The notes under the pieces: model-generated
The model's database searches: none
What the model saw: only the letters and a program-made list of their open reading frames with translations
Told to the model about the DNA's origin: nothing
Shown: positions 22,159 to 31,059 of the stretch, piece after piece
How the letters are laid out: each line of letters starts with the position of its first letter
How positions within the stretch are numbered: position 1 is the stretch's first letter
NCBI GenBank assembly: GCA_017451735.1
Contig: JAFTNU010000003.1
Location: 1-42,873 of the forward strand
Source: Clostridia bacterium
Lineage (GTDB): Bacteria; Bacillota; Clostridia; Oscillospirales; CAG-272
DNA: 42,873 nucleotides
Reading direction: 5' to 3'
Position numbers and translations under genes: made by a program

Positions 22159-23529
22159 ATGGAATTTTTAGTAAGCACCAATTGGATCGCACTTTTTGCA
22201 CTGGCGATCGTTGCGCTGCTGTTTGTGCTGATCCATTATCTTTCGGATAGAATCAATTGGACGCTTGTCATTCTGCTGGCACTGGTTTTGGGTGCGGTGG
22301 TCGGCATTGTCTTTGCATCCGAAAACAATACATATCTTGTCTGGGTCGAGCTGATCGGAGATATTTATGTGAATATTATCACCGCTTTGGCGGCACCGGT
22401 CATTCTCATCTCCATCATATCGGGTTTTGTATCCCTGAAAAATCAAAAGGCGGTCAAAACCATCGGTGTTCGGTCGGTTTTCTGGCTATTGCTGTCTGCT
22501 GCGGCCGCTATCGTGCTGAGCCTGCTTGGCGGTCTTATTTTCAAGCTTTGGGATGCGTCGGCTGTGTTCAAGGATATTGCCGCAGTCAGCGATTCCACGG
22601 TTTCTGCTTACGGCGACCTGAAAAAGTCCTTTGGAGAGGTTTTGCTGGGGCTGTTTCCTTCCAATATTGTGGGGGACATTGCAAGCAACAACATCGTGGG
22701 GATCATCATCATTGCCGCAGCGATCGCGCTGGCTTACATCAGTGTGGCATCGCGTGAGGGCGAGGAAAGTGTGGTCTCCTTCAAAAAGCTGATCGATGCG
22801 CTCCAGAAGATCGTTTACAGGATCCTGGAATTCGTCATTGATCTGACCCCCTATGCTGTGCTGGCGCTCATTGCATCCAGCGCCGGCAGCATTTTCTCGG
22901 ACGGCGAAACGATCGTGCAGCTTCTGATCCTGGTCGCCGCCATCTACGTCATTTCCTTCCTTCATGCTTATGTGTTCAACGGCCTCCTTTTGAAGTTCGT
23001 TGCCAAGCTGAATCCGATCAGATTTTTCAAAAAGATCTTTCAGGCACAGGCAACGGCCTTTACCACCCAGAGCAGTATCGGAACGCTCCCCGTTACCATT
23101 GACAGTCTCAAGCGTAAGGTGGGCGTGGGGGAGGAGATCGCCAACTTCACGGCTCCCCTTGGTACGACCATCGGTATGCCGGGATGCACCTGCGTCTGGC
23201 CCGTTCTGCTCGTGATGTTCTTTGTAAATGCTTCCGGGCTGAATTGGAGCTTTGGCGATTACCTGCTGCTCGCGGTTATTACATTGATTCTGTCTCTTGG
23301 CAGTGCGGGTGTTCCCGGTATCGCCGTCGTATCCTCCATTGCTGTGTTCAGCGCGTTGAATCTGCCCATTGCGGCCGTCGTTCTGCTGATGCCCATCAAC
23401 ACGGTATCGGATATGGCGCGCACTATGAACAACGTCACGGCAGCGGCGGTTTCCACCGCCATCGTGGCACGGCAGGAGGGACAGCTGGACGATGAGGTAT
23501 TCAACAAAGAGGAGGTACGGGAGGCATGA
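22159..23529 (+). CDS. tcyP: Sodium-coupled cystine transporter, TcyP-like (DAACS family)
   Basis: A 456-residue polytopic membrane protein with about nine or ten hydrophobic segments. The family core is visible in TQSSIGTLPVTIDSLK (re-entrant loop 1), NFTAPLGTTIGMPGC, and SLGSAGVPGIAVV (re-entrant loop 2). The APxGxTIGxxGC sequence is closer to TcyP cystine carriers than to glutamate or dicarboxylate members. ATG 22159 follows AGGAGG by 6 nt. Its place after C-S lyases and under the sulfur-type LTTR promoter supports cystine import. The next gene overlaps by 4 nt. Confidence 0.88.
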   Translation: MEFLVSTNWIALFALAIVALLFVLIHYLSDRINWTLVILLALVLGAVVGIVFASENNTYLVWVELIGDIYVNIITALAAPVILISIISGFVSLKNQKAVKTIGVRSVFWLLLSAAAAIVLSLLGGLIFKLWDASAVFKDIAAVSDSTVSAYGDLKKSFGEVLLGLFPSNIVGDIASNNIVGIIIIAAAIALAYISVASREGEESVVSFKKLIDALQKIVYRILEFVIDLTPYAVLALIASSAGSIFSDGETIVQLLILVAAIYVISFLHAYVFNGLLLKFVAKLNPIRFFKKIFQAQATAFTTQSSIGTLPVTIDSLKRKVGVGEEIANFTAPLGTTIGMPGCTCVWPVLLVMFFVNASGLNWSFGDYLLLAVITLILSLGSAGVPGIAVVSSIAVFSALNLPIAAVVLLMPINTVSDMARTMNNVTAAAVSTAIVARQEGQLDDEVFNKEEVREA

Positions 23530-24053
23530 GTAACAGCTTTATCAAAAAGATACCCCTGATCTGGAAGGTGACTGCTGTTTTGGGCGTTCTGGCCCTGGTG
23601 TTCTTAGGACTTTCCATCGGCTCAGCGGTATATTCCGTCAACCGTACCGTCGAAGCCATTGATGCCATCGGGGAAGTGGAATATACCGAGGCAAGCAAGC
23701 AAAAAATTGATCTGGCGCTGAGCTATTACGGTGCCTTGGATCCCAACATCGGTCTGCCCGATCAGATCACCAATATTGACACTCTGACCGCGGCCAAGCG
23801 GGAATATGTACGCCTTGGTATCAAGCGCGCCTATGTGGCGGACAAAAACGGTGAAGCGGCCGATACGGTCAAGCAATATGTGACCGAGGCCCGTGCCAAT
23901 TTTGATGAGTACTGTGCTTCGGGCGAATGCACCGACATCAGCAACTATGCGGATCTGACCGCATTGGAAGAAAAATACGGCGGTGGCACGCAAGCCCCGT
24001 CTCAATCAACTCCCTCGGATAGCTCCGGTGGGGAGGATATCGAGCTGTGCTGA
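23526..24053 (+). CDS. Membrane-anchored extracytoplasmic protein, unknown function
   Basis: A 175-residue protein with one N-terminal membrane segment (about residues 13-37, WKVTAVLGVLALVFLGLSIG) and an exported helical domain. The region around EAIDAIGEVEYTEASKQKID and the later AKREYVRLGIKRAYVADKNG resembles the small helical repeats of clostridial cell-surface proteins. It has a CASGEC pair and a cysteine as the very last residue (IELC), before which is a Ser/Gly/Pro linker. It is coupled to the transporter by a 4-nt overlap. I recognise no family; surface capture or reduction of cystine with its neighbours is a guess from context. Confidence 0.8.
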   Translation: MSNSFIKKIPLIWKVTAVLGVLALVFLGLSIGSAVYSVNRTVEAIDAIGEVEYTEASKQKIDLALSYYGALDPNIGLPDQITNIDTLTAAKREYVRLGIKRAYVADKNGEAADTVKQYVTEARANFDEYCASGECTDISNYADLTALEEKYGGGTQAPSQSTPSDSSGGEDIELC

Positions 24054-24093
24054 CAGGCACAAAACATTATTTGAATTGATAGGAGAATAGATC

Positions 24094-25836
24094 ATGAAAC
24101 ATACGAGAAGAAACCCCAAAATCGTTTTTATCGCTTTGTTGCTTCTGGCAACGGTGCTGGTAACCTCGCTCTCGGTGCTGACGGTATCCGCCGCCGAGAC
24201 GACCACTGCCACAGGCTCCTCTGCCGCCACCTACGATGCGGGCAAGGCCTATTATCGCGCCAATTATGATACTTTGGCAAATGCAGAAACGATCGTTTAT
24301 CAAAGCATCACCTGGGAAGAGGCCGTGTACCTTTTCCAGCAAAGAGGCAACTACCTGATTCTGCTTGGTGGTCAGTGGTGCGGCAATACGACGGCCGTGA
24401 TTGACTATATCAACAATGCGGCTGTTGAGGCAGGCGTGAGCACCATTTACAACCTGGATCTCCGCCTTGACGGTGAAAACGCAAGCTCCCACATTCGTGA
24501 GACCAACGGAAAAAATGAAACCGGCTCTACCTACAACTACCTTTACGGTGAGCTGGTCACCAAGTATCTGACCAACCTCAACGATTGGGTCGAATATACC
24601 GTGGATTCGGATTACAAGCTGACCTATACCAACGCCGATGGCGTGAATGTGACCGTTCCCAAGGTGCAGGTGCCCTTCCTCTTCCTGTACAATAAAGACA
24701 ATACGGAAGACCATTCGGGCAAGAACAGCGGATACAGAACCACTTATCCAATCGTGTACGGCTATGAGAAAATGCTTTTCCGCGACGCGGACGGCAATCT
24801 GTATAGTAGCTACAACAAGACCGATGATACGAAGGTCACCGACTACACCGCGCAGCTTAACACTGCCATTTTCAGCCATATCGGTACCGGGGAGGGACAA
24901 GTAGAGCTTTCCTCCTTTACCGATGCGGATTACATCCGGCTCTCCTACAACGAGAAGGCCGGTCAGACCATCTTTGCCAAGAATGACCAGATCAATATTC
25001 GCACGCTGACCTACCATCAGCTCAAATGGCTTCTGGGGCAGGAGGGGAACTACCTGATCCTGTTTGGCGGCTCCTGGTGCGGCAATACCCAGGCTGTCAT
25101 TGATATCATCAACGATTACGCCGTGAAGAACAATGTCACAGTCTATAACTTTGATACCAAGCTGGACGGCGGCTATGCCAAGTCCCAGTGGGGCTACACA
25201 AAGGATCTGCACATCCGTGATAGCGCCAATGTGTTTGCCTCCCTGTATGTGGACCTGGTAAACACATATCTGGATAACATCGAAACCGAGTATGACAAGG
25301 CTACCAACAATATCTACTATCTGAGCGATCCCGCAGATGAGACCTCCAAGGTGATTGCCAACAAGCTGCAGGTTCCTTACTTCTTCGCTTACAATAAGGA
25401 TACCGTTGACAATGACGGCCATGATATTCCCATCCTTGGCTATGTGGAAAAGATGTATTCGCTCAAGGCAACCCGTGACGATTACATCGGTAAGGAGGCC
25501 AACTATACTGCCTATACCTCGGCCACATTTGCAGTGCTTCAGGCGTATGCGGCAAAGGCAGGTATTACCGCACAGAATATCGTGACGGCCGAGACCTCCA
25601 CAAACGGTGGAGGGGATGACAGTCAGAACACGAACACCGATACCAATACCAATACTGACACCAACACCAACACGAACAATGATTCCGATTCCGGTACAGA
25701 TCAAGAGGAATCCAAAAACAGCAATGTCGGCAAGATCGTTGCGGCTATCATTGGCGGCGTGGTCGTGATCGGCGTAGTGGTGGCTGTGGTCATTCTGAAT
25801 CAGAAGAAGAAGTCCTCCGGCGGCGCCGCCGATTGA
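24094..25836 (+). CDS. Surface protein with two tandem thioredoxin-like domains (WCGN motif)
   Basis: A 580-residue protein with a signal peptide (1-33, cleaved near VSA-A), two homologous domains of about 230 residues, an Asn/Thr/Asp-rich linker (about 510-545) and a C-terminal membrane anchor (about 553-573) with KKK tail. Each domain has a beta strand NYLIL(L/F)GG followed by (Q/S)WCGNT, placing C96 and C329 where thioredoxins have CxxC. These are the only two cysteines in the protein. The resolving cysteine is replaced by Asn, as in monothiol forms. It ends the cystine operon, so mixed-disulfide chemistry with extracellular cystine or thiols is plausible but unproved. Confidence 0.85.
   Translation: MKHTRRNPKIVFIALLLLATVLVTSLSVLTVSAAETTTATGSSAATYDAGKAYYRANYDTLANAETIVYQSITWEEAVYLFQQRGNYLILLGGQWCGNTTAVIDYINNAAVEAGVSTIYNLDLRLDGENASSHIRETNGKNETGSTYNYLYGELVTKYLTNLNDWVEYTVDSDYKLTYTNADGVNVTVPKVQVPFLFLYNKDNTEDHSGKNSGYRTTYPIVYGYEKMLFRDADGNLYSSYNKTDDTKVTDYTAQLNTAIFSHIGTGEGQVELSSFTDADYIRLSYNEKAGQTIFAKNDQINIRTLTYHQLKWLLGQEGNYLILFGGSWCGNTQAVIDIINDYAVKNNVTVYNFDTKLDGGYAKSQWGYTKDLHIRDSANVFASLYVDLVNTYLDNIETEYDKATNNIYYLSDPADETSKVIANKLQVPYFFAYNKDTVDNDGHDIPILGYVEKMYSLKATRDDYIGKEANYTAYTSATFAVLQAYAAKAGITAQNIVTAETSTNGGGDDSQNTNTDTNTNTDTNTNTNNDSDSGTDQEESKNSNVGKIVAAIIGGVVVIGVVVAVVILNQKKKSSGGAAD
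25626..25680 (+). repeat. Low-complexity Asn/Thr/Asp linker repeat in the surface protein
   Basis: The coding DNA alternates AAC/AAT with ACC/ACG and GAT/GAC, giving a run of Asn-Thr-Asp-Thr units. It forms the spacer between the second thioredoxin-like domain and the membrane anchor and would be prone to length variation between strains. Confidence 0.7.
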
Positions 25837-25855
25837 CATGCTTCAAAATGATGCG

Positions 25856-25898
25856 ATATACTTTCTTCCCCCCGAAAGGAGGGAAGAAAGTATATTTT
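25856..25898. terminator. Bidirectional-looking terminator after the cystine operon
   Basis: ATATACTTTCTTCCC (25856-25870) pairs perfectly with GGGAAGAAAGTATAT (25881-25895) and a TTT follows. Fifteen base pairs with a 10-nt loop make a strong stop. The next small gene begins 28 nt later, so it may rely on read-through or a nearby promoter not evident to me. Confidence 0.85.
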
Positions 25899-25925
25899 CA
25901 CGTCCAAGGAAAGGGAGATTCGTTT

Positions 25926-26171
25926 ATGGAAAAGCATGTTGTTTATAAAACCAAAGGCGTATGCTCGCGTGCGATCGAATTTGATCTGATCGACGGATAC
26001 GTCTATAATGTTAAATTCAAAGGCGGCTGTAAGGGTAATCTGATCGGCCTCGGCAGGCTTGCCGAGGGCGCAAGGGCGGAGGATCTGATCGGCAAGCTCA
26101 AGGGCATCAAGTGCCAAGGGGATCATTCTTGTCCCGATCAGCTTGCACTCGCCATTGAAGAAAATCTGTAG
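25926..26171 (+). CDS. TSCPD-domain small protein
   Basis: An 81-residue protein of the TIGR03905-like TSCPD family, with conserved GVCSRAIEFDLIDG, FKGGCKGN and GIKCQGDHSCPDQLA. Its five cysteines fit a metal- or cofactor-binding role. The family is common in Firmicutes with no assigned function; related domains are found in some B12-dependent ribonucleotide reductases. ATG 25926 follows AAAGGGAG. It lies alone between a terminator and the trp leader. Confidence 0.85.
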   Translation: MEKHVVYKTKGVCSRAIEFDLIDGYVYNVKFKGGCKGNLIGLGRLAEGARAEDLIGKLKGIKCQGDHSCPDQLALAIEENL

Positions 26172-26207
26172 GATAGACAGGAAAAATCCTTGGCAAATTT
26201 TCAAAAA

Positions 26208-26240
26208 CCTATTGACAAAGTAGGCAAAGGGTGGTATACT
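26208..26240 (+). promoter_or_regulatory. Promoter of the trp T-box leader
   Basis: TTGACA (26212-26217), a 17-bp spacer and TATACT (26235-26240). The stretch ACCTATTGACAAAGTAGGCAA repeats, with two changes, the first candidate Rrf2 operator-plus -35 of the metY leader (358-378). It may be coincidence or shared regulation. Confidence 0.85.
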
Positions 26241-26246
26241 GATGCC

Positions 26247-26541
26247 ATCATAAACCGTTGAAGCGGAGATAACGTCAATCAAGACTACACAGAGAGCCCG
26301 CGGTGCTGCGAGTCGGGTTAGAAACTGTTTGGCAAATGGACCGCTGAGGGCGCAGTCAAAGGGTGCGGAGCCTTGCCCCGAGTATTCTGCGACGTTGCAG
26401 GCAGACGTTATTTGCCGGGGATATGCAGTATCCTGCAAGCGCACACTCTTTGGGTGTGAATCAAGGTGGCACCGCGGATAATGTTTATTATTCGTCCTTG
26501 ACAGAAATGGATTATTTCTGTCAAGGGCGTTTTGGTTTGCA
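26247..26541 (+). promoter_or_regulatory. T-box riboswitch specific for tRNA-Trp
   Basis: The leader contains the AGAGAG element (26290-26295), a specifier TGG at 26337-26339 in the context AAATGGACC, and the T-box sequence AAGGTGGCACCGCGG (26463-26477). The TGGC bulge would pair with the GCCA end of tRNA-Trp, and TGG is the Trp codon, in agreement with the trp genes that follow. Uncharged tRNA-Trp favours the antiterminator; charged tRNA leaves the terminator at 26493-26537. Confidence 0.93.
26493..26537 (+). terminator. T-box-controlled terminator
   Basis: CGTCCTTGACAGAAAT (26493-26508) pairs with ATTTCTGTCAAGGGCG (26513-26528) followed by TTTTGGTTT. The 5' arm lies directly downstream of the T-box sequence, the normal geometry for mutually exclusive pairing. 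Confidence 0.88.
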
Positions 26542-26542
26542 T

Positions 26543-26582
26543 AAACTCCTTTGACAAAGTGAACCGTCAAAGGAGTTTTCTC
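26543..26582 (+). terminator. Second, tandem terminator-like hairpin before trpE
   Basis: AAACTCCTTTGAC (26543-26555) pairs with GTCAAAGGAGTTT (26566-26578) followed by TCTCT. It follows the T-box terminator by only 14 nt. Its arms resemble those of the first hairpin (CCTTGAC / GTCAAGG), so cross-pairing is possible. It could give a second check on transcription. Confidence 0.7.
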
Positions 26583-26601
26583 TATTCGGGAGGTATGAGA
26601 T

Positions 26602-28068
26602 ATGAAGGTTTTACCGAGTATTGATGAAGTGAAAAAAATCGCCGCAACCGGGCAGTACAAGGTGTTGCCCGTGAGCTGTGAGCTGCTGTCGGATATCATC
26701 ACGCCCATCGAGGCGATGAAGATCCTGAAGAACGTGTCCACCCACTGCTACATGCTGGAGTCGGTGGCGGAAAAGGAAAAGTGGGGGCGCTATACCTTTT
26801 TGGGGTTTGACCCGAAAATGGAGATCACCTGCATGAACGGTGAAATGAAGGCGGGGAACATTACCTTCAAAACACAGGCGCCGTCGGATTTCCTCCGTCA
26901 GATCCTTGCCGATTATAAAAGCCCGCGCTTTGAGCATCTTCCGTCCTTTACAGGGGGGCTGGTCGGCTATTTTTCCTATGATTATCTCGGCTACAGTGAG
27001 CCGAGCGTCCGCTGTAACGCCGAGGATACCGAGGCTTTCAAGGATGTGGATCTGATGCTGTTTGATAAGGTCATTGCCTTTGATCATTTCCGCCAGAAGA
27101 TCATTCTGATCGTCAATATGCCGCTGGAGGATCCCGAAACGGGATATAACAAAGCGGTGATGGAGCTAAGGCAGCTGTCCGAGCTGCTTCGGACGGGCAA
27201 GAAAAAGGAGGAGCCGAGCGGCCGCCTTCTGGGGGAGGTTACCCCCCTGTTTGATAAGGCCACCTATTGCGGCATGGTGGAAAAGGCAAAGCATCACATT
27301 CGCGAGGGCGATATTTTCCAGATCGTGCTGTCCAATCGGCTTTCCGCACCCTTTGAGGGCAGTCTGCTGAACACCTATCGGGTGCTGCGCACCATCAATC
27401 CGTCCCCCTATATGTTTTATTTTTCCGGGACCGATGTGGAGGTGGCGGGCGCATCCCCCGAGACCCTTGTCAAGCTGGAGGACGGCGTGCTCCACACCTT
27501 TCCGCTTGCAGGCACCAGGCCGAGAGGGAAAACCGAGGAGGAGGATAAGGCCCTGGAGGCCGAGCTCCTTGCCGATGAAAAGGAGCTGGCCGAGCACAAT
27601 ATGCTGGTGGATCTGGGGCGAAATGATCTGGGGAAGATCAGTAAATTCGGCACAGTGCAGGTAGAGAAGCTCCATTCCATCGAGCGGTATTCCCACGTGA
27701 TGCACATTGGCTCCACGGTCAGAGGTGAGATACGGGATGACCGTGATGCGCTGGATGCCATCGAGGCGGTGCTCCCCGCGGGAACCCTGTCGGGGGCACC
27801 CAAGCTCCGCGCCTGTCAGCTGATCGGCGAGCTGGAGAACAACAAGCGCGGCATTTACGGCGGCGCCATCGGGTATATTGATTTTACCGGAAACATGGAC
27901 ACCTGCATTGCCATCCGCATTGCCTATAAAAAGAACGGCAAGGTGTTTGTGCGCAGCGGCGCGGGCATTGTGGCCGATTCGGTGCCCGAAAAGGAATTTC
28001 AAGAGTGCTTGAATAAGGCCAAGGCCTCTTTGAAGGCACTGGAGCTTGCACAGGAGGTGGAAGCATGA
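26602..28068 (+). CDS. trpE: Anthranilate synthase component I
   Basis: TrpE (488 residues) converts chorismate to anthranilate with ammonia from TrpG. The N-terminal LES-type feedback site is seen as CYMLESVAEKEKWGRYTF. The C-terminal chorismate-binding domain includes REGDIFQIVLSNR, AGTRPRG and the GRNDLGK, GTLSGAPK and YGGAIGY blocks. GGGAGG is 8 nt before ATG 26602. It is first in a seven-gene operon and overlaps trpG by 4 nt. Confidence 0.97.
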   Translation: MKVLPSIDEVKKIAATGQYKVLPVSCELLSDIITPIEAMKILKNVSTHCYMLESVAEKEKWGRYTFLGFDPKMEITCMNGEMKAGNITFKTQAPSDFLRQILADYKSPRFEHLPSFTGGLVGYFSYDYLGYSEPSVRCNAEDTEAFKDVDLMLFDKVIAFDHFRQKIILIVNMPLEDPETGYNKAVMELRQLSELLRTGKKKEEPSGRLLGEVTPLFDKATYCGMVEKAKHHIREGDIFQIVLSNRLSAPFEGSLLNTYRVLRTINPSPYMFYFSGTDVEVAGASPETLVKLEDGVLHTFPLAGTRPRGKTEEEDKALEAELLADEKELAEHNMLVDLGRNDLGKISKFGTVQVEKLHSIERYSHVMHIGSTVRGEIRDDRDALDAIEAVLPAGTLSGAPKLRACQLIGELENNKRGIYGGAIGYIDFTGNMDTCIAIRIAYKKNGKVFVRSGAGIVADSVPEKEFQECLNKAKASLKALELAQEVEA

Positions 28069-28634
28069 TCCTGCTGATCGATAACTATGACAGCTTTTCC
28101 TATAATCTTTTCCAGCTCATCGGTGAGATCGATCCGGATATTCGGGTGATCCGCAATGACGAGATGACGGTGGAGGAGATCAAGGCCCTGAGTCCCGAGC
28201 GCATCATCCTCTCGCCCGGCCCCGGCCGCCCCGAGGATGCGGGGGTCATCATCGAGGTGGCAAAAACCCTTGGCAAGGAGATCCCCGTGCTGGGTGTGTG
28301 CCTGGGGCATCAGGCCATCTGCGCGGCCTTCGGCGCCACCGTGACCTATGCCAAGGAGCTGATGCACGGCAAGCAATCCGATGTGAAATTCGATACCGTT
28401 TGCCCGCTTTTTAAGAATTGTCCGCCTACAGCACCCGTGGCGCGCTACCACTCCCTGGCGGCAGATGCCACAACCATTCCCGACTGCCTGAAGATCACCG
28501 CGCTGACCACCGACGGCGAGGTGATGGCGGTACAGCACAGAGAATATCCCATTTTCGGTGTGCAGTTCCATCCCGAATCCATCATGACACCCGACGGAAG
28601 GATCATGCTGAAGAATTTTATCAAGGAGATATGA
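28065..28634 (+). CDS. trpG: Anthranilate synthase component II (glutamine amidotransferase)
   Basis: A 189-residue class I amidotransferase that feeds ammonia to TrpE. Landmarks are DNYDSFSYNL at the start, SPGPGRPEDAG, the nucleophile elbow GVCLGHQ (Cys near 79) and the HPES His-Glu pair near 170. It is stand-alone, not fused to TrpD. pabA function for folate could be shared, as in Bacillus, but cannot be judged here. Confidence 0.96.
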   Translation: MILLIDNYDSFSYNLFQLIGEIDPDIRVIRNDEMTVEEIKALSPERIILSPGPGRPEDAGVIIEVAKTLGKEIPVLGVCLGHQAICAAFGATVTYAKELMHGKQSDVKFDTVCPLFKNCPPTAPVARYHSLAADATTIPDCLKITALTTDGEVMAVQHREYPIFGVQFHPESIMTPDGRIMLKNFIKEI

Positions 28635-28637
28635 GCC

Positions 28638-29672
28638 ATGATCAAAGAAGCCATTGTAAAAATTGTCAATAAGGAGGATCTCACCTATGACGAAGCCTAC
28701 ACCGTCATGAACGAGATCATGAGCGGCGAGACCACGCCCACGCAGAACGCGGCGTTTTTAGCGGCGCTGTCGACCAAAAGCGCCCGTGCCGAGACCACCG
28801 ACGAGATCGCAGGGTGCGCCGCCGCCATGCGGGATCACGCCGTAAAGGTAGAAACGGGCATGGATGTATTTGAGATCGTCGGGACCGGGGGTGACAATGC
28901 ACACAGCTTCAATATTTCCACTACCTCCGCCCTGGTTGCCGCCGCAGGCGGCATGAAGGTGGCAAAGCACGGCAACCGCGCGGCCTCCTCCAAGTGCGGA
29001 ACGGCGGATTGCCTGGAAGCACTCGGGGTCAACATTCAGCAGAGTCCCGCACGGTGTGCAGAGCTGCTGCGTGAGGTGGGCATGTGCTTCTTCTTTGCGC
29101 AGAAGTACCATACCTCCATGAAGTACGTGGGCGCCATCCGTAAGGAGCTGGGATTCCGTACCGTGTTCAACATTCTGGGGCCTCTGACCAATCCGGGCAG
29201 CCCCAAGATGCAACTGCTGGGTGTGTATGACGAGTATCTGGTGGAGCCCTTGGCGCAGGTGCTGATCAATCTGGGTGTCAGACGCGGCATGGTGGTCTAC
29301 GGGCAAGATAAGCTGGACGAGATCTCCATGAGTGCACCCACCACGGTTTGTGAATTCAAGGACGGTTGGTTCAAATCCTATGTGATCACGCCCGAGGAGT
29401 TTGGCTTTGCGCGCTGTGCAAAGGCCGACCTTGTGGGCGGCACACCTGAGGAAAATGCAAGCATCACCCGTGCGATCCTGAGCGGGGAGGAGCGGGGCCC
29501 CAAGCGTAACGCCGTGCTGATGAATGCGGGTGCGGCACTGTATATCGGCGGTAAGGCAGAGAGTCTGCAGGCAGGCGTTTCGCTGGCGGCGGAGCTGATC
29601 GATTCGGGCAGGGCTGCCAAGACTCTGGAAAAGCTGATCGAGGTCAGCAACCGCCCGGAGGCACAGGTATGA
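28638..29672 (+). CDS. trpD: Anthranilate phosphoribosyltransferase
   Basis: A 344-residue enzyme that joins anthranilate to PRPP. The diagnostic GTGGDN site is in [15 protein letters not shown], followed by [15 protein letters not shown] and [10 protein letters not shown]. It starts 3 nt after the trpG stop and overlaps trpC by 4 nt. Length and motif order are normal. Confidence 0.97.
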   Translation: MIKEAIVKIVNKEDLTYDEAYTVMNEIMSGETTPTQNAAFLAALSTKSARAETTDEIAGCAAAMRDHAVKVETGMDVFEIVGTGGDNAHSFNISTTSALVAAAGGMKVAKHGNRAASSKCGTADCLEALGVNIQQSPARCAELLREVGMCFFFAQKYHTSMKYVGAIRKELGFRTVFNILGPLTNPGSPKMQLLGVYDEYLVEPLAQVLINLGVRRGMVVYGQDKLDEISMSAPTTVCEFKDGWFKSYVITPEEFGFARCAKADLVGGTPEENASITRAILSGEERGPKRNAVLMNAGAALYIGGKAESLQAGVSLAAELIDSGRAAKTLEKLIEVSNRPEAQV

Positions 29673-30451
29673 CGATATTGGATCAGCTGGCCGACCACGC
29701 GCGGGAGCGGGTGGCAGAGGCGCAGGAAAGAGTACCCCTTGCCGCGCTTGAGCGTCGGGCACTCTCCCTTCCCAAAGGCGACTTTTCCTTTGAAAGGGCA
29801 TTGAAGCGAGAAGGAATCTCCTTTATCTGCGAATGTAAAAAGGCATCCCCCTCCAAGGGGCTGATCGCCCCCGATTTTCCGTATTTGCAGATTGCGAAGG
29901 AATATGAGGCTGCAGGGGCGGACTGTATCTCGGTGCTCACAGAGCCCAAATGGTTTCTCGGCAGTGACGCTTACTTGCAGGAGATCGCCAATACCGTGTC
30001 GATCCCTTGCCTGCGTAAGGATTTTACCGTGGATGCCTATATGATCTATGAGGCAAAGCTCCTGGGTGCTTCTGCCGTTCTTTTGATCTGCTCGATCCTG
30101 ACCTCGGCACAGATCCGGGAATATATGGGCATTTGTGATGCACTGGGCCTGTCGGCATTGGTCGAGGCCCACGACGAGCGGGAGGTGGAGACGGCGTTGC
30201 GGGCGGGAGCGCGGATCATCGGCGTGAATAACCGAAATCTCAAGGACTTTACGGTGGATACCGAAAACAGCCGACGCTTGCGGGAGCTGATCCCGCGGGA
30301 GGTGCTGTTCGTGTCGGAGAGCGGCGTGAGAAATGCTGAGGATGTGGCCGGATTGCGCGAGATCGGTGCCGATGCGGTGCTGATCGGTGAAACGCTGATG
30401 CGGGCCGCCGACAAGAAAGCAAAGCTGGCAGAGCTGCGAGGCATCGTATGA
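29669..30451 (+). CDS. trpC: Indole-3-glycerol phosphate synthase
   Basis: A 260-residue TIM-barrel enzyme that closes the indole ring. Family blocks are [15 protein letters not shown] with the catalytic Lys, [37 protein letters not shown] and SESGV. It overlaps trpD and trpF by 4 nt each. Confidence 0.97.
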   Translation: MTILDQLADHARERVAEAQERVPLAALERRALSLPKGDFSFERALKREGISFICECKKASPSKGLIAPDFPYLQIAKEYEAAGADCISVLTEPKWFLGSDAYLQEIANTVSIPCLRKDFTVDAYMIYEAKLLGASAVLLICSILTSAQIREYMGICDALGLSALVEAHDEREVETALRAGARIIGVNNRNLKDFTVDTENSRRLRELIPREVLFVSESGVRNAEDVAGLREIGADAVLIGETLMRAADKKAKLAELRGIV

Positions 30452-31059
30452 CAAGGATCAAGCTTTGCGGATTGTCCCGCCTCTGTGATATCGAGGTGGC
30501 AAATGCATTAAAGCCCGATTACATCGGCCTTGTATTCGCCCCAAAAAGCCGCCGTTATGTTTCCCCCCAACGGGCGGCGGAGCTGAAACGGCTTCTGCAC
30601 CCCGATATTGCGGCGGTGGGCGTCTTTGTGAACGAAAAAATCGATACCGTTGCCGCACTTTTGCAGCAGGGCATCATCGATATGGCTCAGCTGCACGGCT
30701 GTGAGGACGAGACCTATATCAAGGAGCTGCGGACGCTGACCGACAAGCCCGTCATCAAGGCGTTCCGCGTTGATACGGCGCAGGATGCACAGAGAGCCAA
30801 CGCTTGCGGTGCCGATCTTGTGTTGTTGGATTCCGGCAGCGGCGGTACCGGCACGGCCTTTGACTGGAGCCTGCTTTCTCACGTTCACAGACCCTATTTT
30901 CTGGCGGGCGGGCTCGGCATTGACAATGTGACCGAGGCTGTCAGAGCATTACACCCCTATGGGGTGGATGTGAGCTCGGGGATCGAGACCAACGGGCTTA
31001 AGGACCGGAATAAAATGACGGCATTTGTTGCCGCAGTAAGAAAGGAAGACAGAATATGA
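30448..31059 (+). CDS. trpF: Phosphoribosylanthranilate isomerase
   Basis: A 203-residue TIM-barrel isomerase. It begins [10 protein letters not shown] with the catalytic Cys in KLCG, has [27 protein letters not shown], the catalytic Asp in [10 protein letters not shown], and LAGGLG with DVSSGIE at the end. It is a separate gene rather than fused to trpC. It overlaps trpB by 4 nt. Confidence 0.97.
   Translation: MTRIKLCGLSRLCDIEVANALKPDYIGLVFAPKSRRYVSPQRAAELKRLLHPDIAAVGVFVNEKIDTVAALLQQGIIDMAQLHGCEDETYIKELRTLTDKPVIKAFRVDTAQDAQRANACGADLVLLDSGSGGTGTAFDWSLLSHVHRPYFLAGGLGIDNVTEAVRALHPYGVDVSSGIETNGLKDRNKMTAFVAAVRKEDRI

Noticed and set aside
24067-25839. A fully open antisense frame of 590 codons across the surface thioredoxin-like gene
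   Set aside because: The plus-strand gene has a signal peptide, repeated domains, an anchor and a good ribosome site. The antisense frame has no recognisable domain and reflects codon bias.
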